Assembly: GCF_030272615.1 (NCBI RefSeq)
Contig: NC_081413.1
Coordinates: 606,708,209 to 606,772,208 of the forward strand
Origin: Cryptomeria japonica
Taxonomy: Eukaryota; Streptophyta; Pinopsida; Cupressales; Cupressaceae
Direction: 5' to 3'
DNA length: 64,000 nt
Made by a program: the position numbers and the translations under genes. The notes under the pieces were generated by a model. It was not told where the DNA came from, ran no database searches, and saw only the letters and a program-made list of their open reading frames with translations. The first letter of the stretch is position 1. The number at the start of each line of letters is the position of its first letter. Positions 22,547 to 34,500 of the stretch are shown here, one piece after another.

Positions 22547-25500
22547 CTGCCATTACACACAGAATCTTCAAATATTTATGACCGAACCAAGGTTGAGATA
22601 TAGGCAGTTGATTTCATAAAACTTATAGCAAAACACATCTAGCCCAGACATGAGAATAAGCATACCTGCGCATTAATAGAATTCTTTCCATTTTTTGCTG
22701 TATCCTGTGACAATTTCTTTGCATCCTTCAGATATGCCCTCAACAAAGGCACAAGTGGATATTTTTCAGTAAGTCCAAATGTATGGACAAAGTTTACAGC
22801 CTCAATTTGCTTCCCACTACTGATCAATTTTTCCACAATATCTGCGACAGACAAGACCATATGTGTCATGCAAGAGCATGTTACATCTGTAAGAAAAGTA
22901 AGTGGTGAAAAACCTTGATAATGGTTGCTTCAAAACAAAGCCGAACCAAAAAGATAATAGCCCCTTAAGGCTAATAATCATTTCAGAATTCAGTGAATGA
23001 CTTTCTACAGTATGGCAGGCAGGAAGTTCTTACTACGTGGATCAGTATTATAATTCACTTGTAAAGAGCATATATACACCTATAAATGCATCATATTGTC
23101 TCTAAACCATGAAACAAAAACAAATTAGCCAATTGCCAAAACTTAGCTGCCTTAAAATACTTCCAAAAAGTACTACCATTAAGATTCCACTTGACTTTGT
23201 AAGAATTTTAGACTGCAGACAAGTCTGTCCATAGGCTATCATCATTTAAGGTGAAGAACCAAATTGAAGGACACCTCAGAGGATTAGATGCATCCCAAAT
23301 GACCCATTCTAAATATTTTAACAGTTACAGATGCAATACTTGAATCATGCAATTAAGAATGCATCTGTGGACAAAGTACCAAATAGCATGATCTTTAAAT
23401 CTACAACAGACATTCCATATTCTAAAACCTATACTTCCTACTAATTTAGGCTGGCCATATAATTTTGTTGCATAATTTGAGTTTGTTTTCAATAGACCTG
23501 ACATCCTACACATTCTGTTTGAATCACAGATATTAGTGTCGGGCATAAAGATACACTAAATAGAAAACTTCCAGATGTGACAACTTATGCTATTTATCCA
23601 TGTTCATAAATCTTGATTGCTAAATCAATCACCAGTTAGAAAACGAACACCATTGACAGACAAAAATCTATAAAAATAAAAACTATGATAAAATTAGTCA
23701 TTTAAGCTTCACTGCAACATTTCAGCTCCTGAGAGAAGAAAAAATCCGTGCAGTGGTATAAGAATTTGGCATTTTAACTGAGGAAAGATTTATTTTACCC
23801 ACCACTCACAAGGGTCAAGATCTGCTTCTCCTAGAGCCACAATAAATAAAAGAAGCAGAAACATCAGGGTTGATGTATCACTCATCATCCTAATGTTAAA
23901 ATCAGAACCATAACACAACTTCTATAGAACTCCTCTAGGCCATATGATCTACCTCCTAATGTGCAATAATGTACTGCACATGTTGGAAACAAACCTCCAT
24001 GTACTAAATGAGAAACCATAAAGGTTCATAACCTAAATTTTTCATTTATTTCAAAGCCTATAAGAAAATGCCATAAATATGCAACAACACAACCATAAAC
24101 TGATCAGTACATTAAAAACGCTAAATACAAAATTCTATTTCTATGAAAAAGTACTCAAACCAGCCTTAGCCAAGAAAACACAATAACACACATACCATGT
24201 AACCACAAAATATTTTCTGCAAAGATAAAAACGAGTACCCTGGAGTAGGATATATTGTAACCTGGCCACAATGACCCAAAAAGCAATTGAAATTGAATAG
24301 AAAATGTTCTCGGGCATTTTCAGAATGTTTATGATCGGGATGGCAGTTGAATGCAGGTCTGAATTATCCTAATTAAAACCATGCAAAAACCCTAGACAAC
24401 CCAATGCTCAAGAGTTCAAGACTTTTAACCTTCTCACTAGCATTTTCATATGATTCATTGTTGACTTTTAATGGCCCATTGCCAAATGCCCAAGTACTTC
24501 ATTTCACATCACTGTCTTACCAAGAACAAGCTTTGTACATAGCTTCTTTGTTTGCATTGAGTGCCTTTGGCCAGTAATGTCCCACTCAACACTTTGGTGC
24601 ATATAATTTATTAAGCCTTTGATACATTTCTTAATAAAGGCACTTTTAAACCTTAATATAATAATATATAGGCCAAGGATTAATTCTCTTTATTTAATGT
24701 AACCTGAGAGGTGGCAGCTAAATCACTTGTATAAGCATTGAAAGTTCATCTGAAACTGGAATCGCACATCATTTCCTTGTTTGCACTAAGTGACTTTGCC
24801 AATCATAAGTCACTTGCTGCTTCTTGCATAGAGGACCATGCCTACTTCATAATAAACTAAGTAAAATTTGCCAAGTCACTTCACTGAGTATCAAATCCTT
24901 TTGTTTCATCTCCTTGGACCTATTCATACACTACCATGTCAATACACCTATGCCTTGCAATTAGTTCATAGCTACATATGAGCCTTACCGCATCAAATAA
25001 ATGTCTACTTCCAATGTCCAAGTATTTTGCTTGTTACTGTTGATTGTAATTAGGGAATAGCGGATTCCAACTGCCTTGGGCAACATTGGAATCTGCCCAA
25101 AGGGCTGGCCCCTTTCCTCAACGTGTAGGGCTGGGCCCTAAACCCTACGGCACCACTTAAACTTGCTCGCACCACACTCAACGTGCTCCTCCAAAATATG
25201 GCTGACCCTATTCCATCAAAACTAAAAGGAAAAGTAATAAATAAAATAAATTATAAAGCAAGCCGACATGACTAAAGACATTGCTCCCCATATAAATAAA
25301 TAACAACTTCACATTATCATTCACTCATTCATCATTCCATGCGAATTATACCTCTGCCTAAAATGTGAAGTTTGAAGAAGTAATATTGGCGATTTGTATC
25401 CGTCATAAAAGACACTAATATCAAGAGCAAATACCATTACAAGGAGGGCGAACTATTCCAGATTCAAGCAGCTAGGGTTGCAGTCCAGTTTCAGGCAAAG

Positions 25501-28500
25501 GTGCAGACTTAAGATACAATAAAGTGCAGACCTAAGGTGTGGATCTGATTGCTGATTACTATGCTAAATGGGGTAGGCTTGAGACTTATAAAAGTGCAGA
25601 CTTGTTGAAGACTTTATCAGCCCTATGTGCAATCATCTTCAAGTACTAAAGATAAGTGTTGTAATCTTCATATGAATATAATCCATAATCAGATCTGAGG
25701 ATCTTTTCTAGCTGGGTTTTTCTTCATAGGAGGTTTTCCCAGGGTAATTGTGTTTTGTTCTTATTTGTTCATTTCTATGCTATGCCTAGATCTAGAAATC
25801 TCTAAATTTTACAACAAAAAATTTAATTAGAAACTAAATTCTGATTTCTAAGTTTTACATTAATCTGGAAGTATAAAATCAACATCGTGCATCCTTATTG
25901 CAAACAATTAAATTCTGCATTAAACTTCCACTCATCATTGATGCAACATCATTGATTTCATTAGTGCCAATACCTCTCATTCATAGTTGTGTATGCTCAA
26001 CGACGAACATTTGTCTATTCTTCGAAAACTTTAACCATTGTTGAGTTTGTCATGCTTTTTCAACCCTAGCCAAGTAACACCATTAATATGCCCCTCTTAT
26101 AATTGAAATGACCCTTACCTATTGAATCGCACTAAGAGTCAAGAACTACTATTGCATTTTTGCATTTCACATTGTGCCCTATTTTGCAACTATGCATTAT
26201 CACACTTGAATGTGCAAGGAAACCATTATTCATGTAGATGTACAAGTAGCACCTAGACAGAATTTGAAACCTAAGAAATCTAGTTATGGCAAAGGGCACA
26301 AAGTCAAAACTACTATTATTAAGCATCAAGTTAAAGAATGAAATGGTTGCCTCACTACAGAGTTAAGAGAGTAGACCAAAAATTCAAGCCAATTCTTGAT
26401 TATGAGCTTGAGCCCCTAGACATGGAGACATTTGAAAATTGTTTCAAGTACACCTATCATGATATTTATCAAGTTTGGGAGTGATGTTCAACCTAGGATG
26501 TCTAGAGATGCTATGGTGCTAACCTCTAACATTCAACATACTCAACTCAATGCACTTCAAGACCATGGAAGTTTTGTGACAAATCATATGATTACATAAT
26601 GTGCATGCTATCTCATAAGTAGGATTGGAAGTTTGGAGTGGGTTCAACATAAAAGGAGTTACCAAAAGAAACAATTAGGTGTTATCCAACTATGGATTGT
26701 TCATTTGAATAGAAATAACTTGTATCTTCATTATTGCAAATTTGAAGATTATTTGTGTGACCCCGAGATATTAAGGAGGTTTGGATTTGAACAGCCCACA
26801 TTAAACAAGGTGTTTCAATAGCTTTTTAGGCCCCTCACATTGAAGAACTTTACAAAAGGTCACAACTAGGGAGACTAGTTCCTAAATTAGAAAGATATTA
26901 TAATTTGGGAATTTGGAGCCTTTGTCATGCCCCACAATTTGCCAATTTGGGTTCCTTCTCAAGTTGCATACTAGAAGGTCATGTGGTAGGCATGAAATTC
27001 TAATTATAAATGCTTCAAGATTCAAAAGAAAAAATATTTACTCCCTCAGGCCAAATTTTTTAATTTAACATCTTGCATAGAGAAGAATAGGATAGGGTAA
27101 GTTATTATATCAACAATAAAAACATTAAATTAGAGGAAGCCAAGTAATATGTCCCTAGAGGTTTTATACATACCCTAAGAAAACGAGTTGGCAGGGCAAG
27201 ATGTGAGCATTGCTATGTCAAGAAAGATGATGTTATGAGGAGTTGCAACAACAAAATAGAAAAAGGTTATGTAGAAATAAAAAAATTGGTTGAATAATGT
27301 AAAAAGATGATTGATCTATATGACAAGGGCACACACATATCATGAGATCCAAGACCACATAAAAACAATGACAATAAAACTAGATGACATGGAAACCCTC
27401 AAAATGATGCTATTAAAGATAATACCAATAATAAATGAAGCAACATCACAATTTAAATTTAGTGTTCAATCAGTTCAAACTAAGGGGAAAAAAGGGCCCT
27501 ATGAAAAAGTATTCTTCCATGTTAACGGCCATTGTCAAATTATACCCCAACATCCACTTGTGAGTTATGATGATCTCTTGCTTGTCGCTTAAGTACTACT
27601 AGAGGATTGAAACTACAACTCCTAAAGCAACTAAAATAGATATATTAAATACATCTATCTTAAACATGTGGAAAGATATCAATTTTGACCTACTTTATTT
27701 GCTTAAAAAGTTATTTTAATTTACCTTGCGTTGAAACTATTCTATTCAATACATACATTAAGACAACTTTTATTATATGTATATTGTTTACTCCTTTTAT
27801 TAATACACTTGTTTTACTTTTGTAACTCTTAGTTTTTATTTTGGAAAAGCCAACATTCATTAGTTTTGTGATTCCAATTTTAAAAACTCATTTATATATA
27901 TGTGCTAATTATTTTAGACATATAATGTTTATTATTAAATATTAATATTTTCACATGTAAATGGTTGTCACATTTAAGATTAAAGGTAAGAGTTATTGTT
28001 AACACTCACACCATTACAATTGAACTCGTGTTGTTATTATGGAATGCCTCTTGTCAACCCTTTAATATTTTCAGGCATTGGCCATTCTTTTATTGCACCA
28101 ATCTTCTTGGGATCTACCTTAACACCTTCATGTGACACCGCACACCCCAAATATTCTAATTCTTTCACCCCAAAGACGCATTTGGATTGCTTGGCATAGA
28201 GTTGGTTATCTTCCAAAACTTTTAATATCTTCTCTACATGTTGCAAATGTTCCTCACATGGTTTACTATAGATAAGGATATCAACAAAGAATTCATAATT
28301 TACGAATTAATGGTTGGAACTTAAGTTCACGAGGCTTTGAAAAGTTGATGGGGCATTAGTTAGACCAAAGGGCATTACCAAGAATTCATAATGTCCCTCA
28401 TGTGTTCTAAAGGCAGTTTTATGTATATCCTCTTCATTTATACAAATTTGATGTTAGCCAGAAAATAAATCTAACTTTAGCAAAGAAAATTGCACCATTT

Positions 28501-31500
28501 AGTACATCTAATAATTCATCAATAATAAAAAAAGGATACTTCTTGAGAGTGAGCTTATGAGTTCCCTACAATCAAGACACATTCTATGTGACTAATCCTT
28601 CTTTTTAACAATAACCACTAGAGATGAATAGGAACATTTTCTAGGCCAAATTGTTCCTAAAATCCAACATTTTCTTAACTAAATTTTCAATTTCAGCAAT
28701 AATAAAAAAAGGATACTTCTTGAGAGTGAGCTTATGAGTTCCCTACAATCAAGACACATTCTATGTGACTAATCCTTCTTTTTAACAATAACCACTAGAG
28801 ATGAATAGGAACATTTTCTAGGCCAAATTGTTCCTAAAATCCAACATTTTCTTAACTAAATTTTCAATTTCAGCCTTTTGCTCATAGGGCTAATGATAAA
28901 GTCTAATGTTAGGAGGAATGCTTCAAGGTATTAGCTCGATGACATGATCATAGTCTCCAATTGGTTTTAGGCGTTTTGAGTTCATGAAAAATTTCTTGTT
29001 GGTTTTGAATGATCTTTTCAAGTTCTAGTAGATGTTGAGCTTTGTGTTTCTAAGCAATTTAGTTGTACCACTAGACCATAACCCCTCATTATCTGACCTT
29101 AGAGTGACAATTTGAGAACTGAATTCTTTCTCAACTAAGGCCTTGAACTGCTGAAATGTACCGAACACATCTGATTTATTTTTCAGAAAATACACCCACA
29201 TTTTACAACTAAAATCGTCAACAAATAAGAAGTACTTGCAACCAGTTCCAAATGGAGTGTTCAATGGCCCACATAGCGTGAACCAACTGAAGGACCTTGG
29301 AGGCTCGCCAAGAATCACCATCCAAGAATGGTATCCGATGCTGCTTCCCAACTTGACAGGCTACACAAACTCCATGATTTTGAGGTTGGATCTCAAGTAA
29401 ACCAGCAACCAAACCCTCCTCGTGATATAACTAAGAGAGATAGTGCACGTTTAAGTGCCCATAACGTAGATGCCAAAGTGTTCTGATGGATGTACTCCTA
29501 GCAACCAAAGCATGCTCCTGAGAATCGCCAGAATCAGCAAGTCTATACAAACCATGATACTCAAGTCCCATAGCGATTGTAGTACGAGTCTCCCTATCAA
29601 CAATGATGCAGATGGACGAACTGAATACAACATCTAATTGAGGAGAATGCCCCATGATTTGAGTGACGGAGAGGAGATTATGTTCCATGCCTAGAACATA
29701 GTAGACATCAAGAAAAATTAAATTTCTACCTCTTGAGTGAATCTCGACAGTGCCCTTACCAGCAACTGTGAACTCTTCTCCTCCTCCGAAGATGACTAAA
29801 TTTGAGAATGGTTCAAATTTTGTGAACCAATCCTGACGATGAATAAAACGTCGTGAAGCTCCTAATCAATATACCAAGCAAAAGAGTGTATTGGATCTGT
29901 TGTTCTCTTGGCCATAAAAGCATAGAAAGCAGATTTTTTCTGCTTAGAATGTTCGGCAACATTTGCTTTCTGTTGAGACCCTCCCTGCTTCTTTTGTTCA
30001 GAAGCCAATTGAATTCGACACTCAACCTTCATGTGACCAAACTTATGACAATAATTGCACTAAACATTCTTCTTCTTCCTGTTGTCCTAAGAAGAACTAG
30101 AGCCTTTCGACTGAGAAGATTGAGCCCTCCCTTTGTTCTTAGTAGAAGATTTGGCAAAGAACGATTGCTCGGTGGAGGTGGAACTGGTACTGCTTCCAAA
30201 CTATTGGTGCCACCGATCTTGTTGTAAAAGCATATTACAAAGATCGAAACACTTCAAATCGACGTCAGTGGAAGTGATATTCAGCGTTTCGATGAAATGC
30301 TCATAAGATTTGGGCAAACTCTTCAATGTGATGACAACCATGTCCTCTTCCTCCATTGTACGACCAATCGCTTCAAGTTGGTCAAAAATGTCCTTCATAA
30401 TCGAAAAGGGCATGTTCTTTAGAATGAATGCTCTCCTCTTGTCAAAGGTTTCATGGAGACTCTTCAAATGATCCCATATCTCCTTCGCAGTTTGAAGGAT
30501 GGTACCTGAGTTAGCTGCTCATCGATGACAGAGAATTTGATGAGCATGATTGCTTCCGGACATTTGTCCTGATCTTTTCCGATAGTGGTTGGATGTTCAA
30601 ACGTGCCTAGAACAACTGCATCAAGACATCGGTACTCAAAAATTGTTAACATAGGCTGCTTCTAGGTGTTGTAGTTGTGGCCGTTGAATTTTTCGCTGCT
30701 TTCGAGCATAATATCCGTCAGTGATGCCATCACCTACCCCAAGGTCGAACAAATAGGTGAAGTTATTTAATGTAATTGCTTATTAAATACAAATAGGTGA
30801 AGTTATTTAATGTAATTGCTTATTTACGTTAAAAAGTTAAAAAGCTATTATATGAATTAATTATACAATACTTGTAAGCAAATTATGTTATGGAATTGTT
30901 ACTTTGGCCAAAATAGGTATACCCCAATTTGGGGACATTATAATAAAGCTTGTTGAAGTGTGAATGGCAATAGTAAAGTGAGGTACATACTAGTAAAGAT
31001 ACGTAGTTTCTATAAGAAGCACATACCAAGCCAACCAATCCCAAAGAGTGAGATGAATAACTACATCCCAATTCCATGGAACAAGTAACACTAACATTAT
31101 AGAATCAATCGAGTCTATACATTTAGAATAGAGGCCCTTTAATCCTTTATTTCATCCTTCCAAACTCAAAAAAATTATTTTTTCTCACAAATATAAAGAT
31201 AGAATTCAAAAAGATGAATATTGACTTGTACTGACAACATTCACCCAATCGCTCTCAACAAGCAATCCCACAAAAGTCCATTCTCGTATTTACCTTGAAA
31301 AAGATTTTGAAAATTTCAAAAGCCTAGTCTCTCCATCCAAAACCCCCATTAAGGTTTGGAAGTTTGGAAATAAACAAATCAAAAAACTTAAAAGACTAAT
31401 TTTAAAACTTGATTGGGCTTCTAACCCTAGAGTTGATGCTTGATGGGTATATCCTAAAATAAGGATTGAGAAAAGTTAACTTTGATGGTGCATCTCATGA

Positions 31501-34500
31501 CAATCCATGCCTATCAAAGGCATGTTGTATGTTAAGGGATCGAAAGGATAAAATCTTGGTGATAGCTACCGAAAAAAACTCCCAAAAATAACCAACAACA
31601 ATGTTGAGTTTCAAGGAATACTTTCAAGAATGAAATCATATAGAAAATTGAACTTTGACAAAGTCCACTTAGAAGGTGACTCACAAATCATCATAAATGC
31701 CATCCATCAGAACTAGAAACGTAAGAAATGGCTTGCACCAATTTGGGAATTATTAAGCCAGCTCAACAATTTTTGCATCACATCTTTAGAGAAGGAAAAG
31801 ACAAGGTGGATTAGCAAACTACGCAATTGAAATAGACAGCACTGAATTGATCTTGGAAATGACTTGATGTTTGGCGCAAGTTACACATTGAAGCGGATAT
31901 GGGGCAAGGGTAAAGCATCATGAAGCTAGCAAACAATGGGATAAGCAATGCAATGTCAAGTAAAGGATTGCGCAAAAGAGTACACCAAAGATAAATCTTC
32001 ATAATGCCAACTACGTGTTATTTGAGTCATGTTGGGATGATCAACCTCCATTCTTGCCTCTACAAGATGAATACCCCCATTTTTTTGAAGACTAAAGGAT
32101 ATTTCCAAAACCAAGACCATGATAATCATGCATGCTATTTGACTAGATTTGGGTGACACAAACATCAAAATGCTTGAGATATACAATGTGAATACTAAAA
32201 TTGCATCAATGTTTATGGCCATGCTTTTGGATGCAAGGAAGGAATTAGCAAATATGAATAGAATGATAGAGGCTTTGGTCTAACCTTGTTCATGGTTAGG
32301 TATGTGTGATTCTTTCAAAGCAATGGTGTTTCTCAACTTTCAACCACATGGAATCAATCCAATTCTTCATGGCCCCTAGACCCTATTAGCAAATTGGGAT
32401 GCCAAGTCAAAAGCTAATCTTAAACACCATCAAGCCTCCTAAGGTATTGGTTTTCTCAAGGCTATCACCAAAGTCTACCGTGAACCCTCCTCCAGAGTAA
32501 GACATAACCAATGGGCAATAATGATAAATCATTATATGAATGGCTATGTAGTCGCTAATACTCTATAAAGATATAGCTTGAAGGTTGGCAAAGCTTAACT
32601 CGCTACATTTTTGTAAAAATGGAATGTTAAATGTTAGATGCCATAACACAAAACAAAGATGCATGGCTCCTATATGCTGCCACTTGATAATATAATTTCC
32701 TAAAGCTTTGTAACATGTGTGGCCCCCATTGGCACATTTATCAATCAAAACAAAAAGCTTAAATGCATGCTGCAAAATTTCAGCCCCTTTCCCAAAAGCT
32801 ATTAGAAACCCAAAAACGTGTTATTAGTAAATGTCAAAGCCCAAAAACCTTAAAAAAATATATGATTAGATGAACCAATATGAAGTGCACTTGTAAATAG
32901 AATGTCACAAGTTTACATCCACTTGAATATGGCTATGATGGCATTAACCAATATGGAAAGCAAAACCCATATTTCATTACAAAGCATCAGCCCTTAAACT
33001 AACTTGTGTTATTCAAGAACATGAATCAAGAACATTAAAAGCAAATAATAAAAGAACAAAACCCCTACCCAAAATTCGAAGCTCATAAACCTATTACATA
33101 TGTCATATAAGAGTAATAACAAAGTAAAAGGCACTAGTAAAGAACAAACAAAAAACTTAAAACATTGCATAATCAAAAAAATAAGTTTCAAACATTACTT
33201 AAAACTTGTATTTTTCTCAAAAACAAACCCTCCTAAAATTCCACCTGCATGCCTCCATTTGATTCTCAACTTACTCAATGTAAACACGACATTATAGCTA
33301 AATGCTGAAAAGATTCAAGAAATGAAAACTTCACTAAGAATTGCAACCTAAAAGTAATAATAAAAAATGAATGCAAATTCCCTCAAAAAAAAATTCAGCG
33401 GTCAAGCTCTCAACTTTGTCATTCAGCTAAGTAAGGTCTTGCATTGGAGTTGTTACCTAAAAGTACTTGGGACTAAATAATGAGTTTTACATCTTAAAAA
33501 TTACTAACTTTACCAGCATAAAAATTCTTCAAAAATTAGACAGAATATTGAATTTTGCATATTGAAGTCCACTAACACTCAATGAAGCACAAGGGAAAGA
33601 AAACCAAAACCCCATGTTGAAAAGGCAAGAACCATAACAAAATCTTAACCAACAATAAGCTTCTCACAAGAGACACACAAAAAACTCACAACCCTAGAAA
33701 AAACAAAATTTAAAATGACATATATAATCCTTAAATAGCATGTCTTCTTATCCGTCATTACTACGTAATGTAAACAACAAAATTTGCATCTCAAAGACCT
33801 AATATAACTCATATAAGCTAATGAAAATACTAACCAATCTGAAAAACCGAAACATGAAACTCCAACATAAATTTAGAAAGGGCTTACGCCCTAACCAAAT
33901 TAAAGACAAAAACTCAAATATTCTGCAAAATTCATGTCACAAAACAGGATATCACAACTTAAAAAGCCTTGGATGTATGCTAACTGCCAATATAAACCTA
34001 AAACTAAAGAACTAAAACCGTACCAAAAACAAATCATATCCGATAAACATAAATCCTATAACCCGCAGTGAAAAACGCTAGCCATAAACCTGGTTAAACT
34101 CTAGTCACAATAAACCATGTGACACAATCTGCTACAATGACTAAATGCTAACCAATGTTAAGCTTCTAAAAGGAGACACACAGATCAAAAACACGCAAAC
34201 CCAAATGAAGATAAATTTAGAAAAACTTGAAAAAAAAAAAATCCTTGAACGGTATATAAGACTTCCATGTCTACCTAAATTAAATCAGTAGCCAATCTGA
34301 AAAAAAGAAACAAACAGGAATTCATACAAAAAAAGAGCTTCTCCACGACCATCATTCGTCGAAAGCATACTCGAGACAGCTGAAGCAGTCTCGAGCACAG
34401 AAATAATGAGCTAAAGCCCCAACAGAGTAGAAGACTCGGAGAAATTAGCTCAAAATCCCGAATTCCGCAGAAATCATGTTAAAATACGAGATGTCAAACT

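Noticed and set aside
1498-28874. Link between the two tandem duplications that both have a 177-bp period (1498 and 28521)
   Set aside because: Their sequences are unrelated, so the equal period is treated as coincidence.
29853-30227. 124-codon plus-strand open frame
   Set aside because: Antisense to the copia gag and protease region, whose zinc knuckle and neighbouring words are clear on the minus strand.
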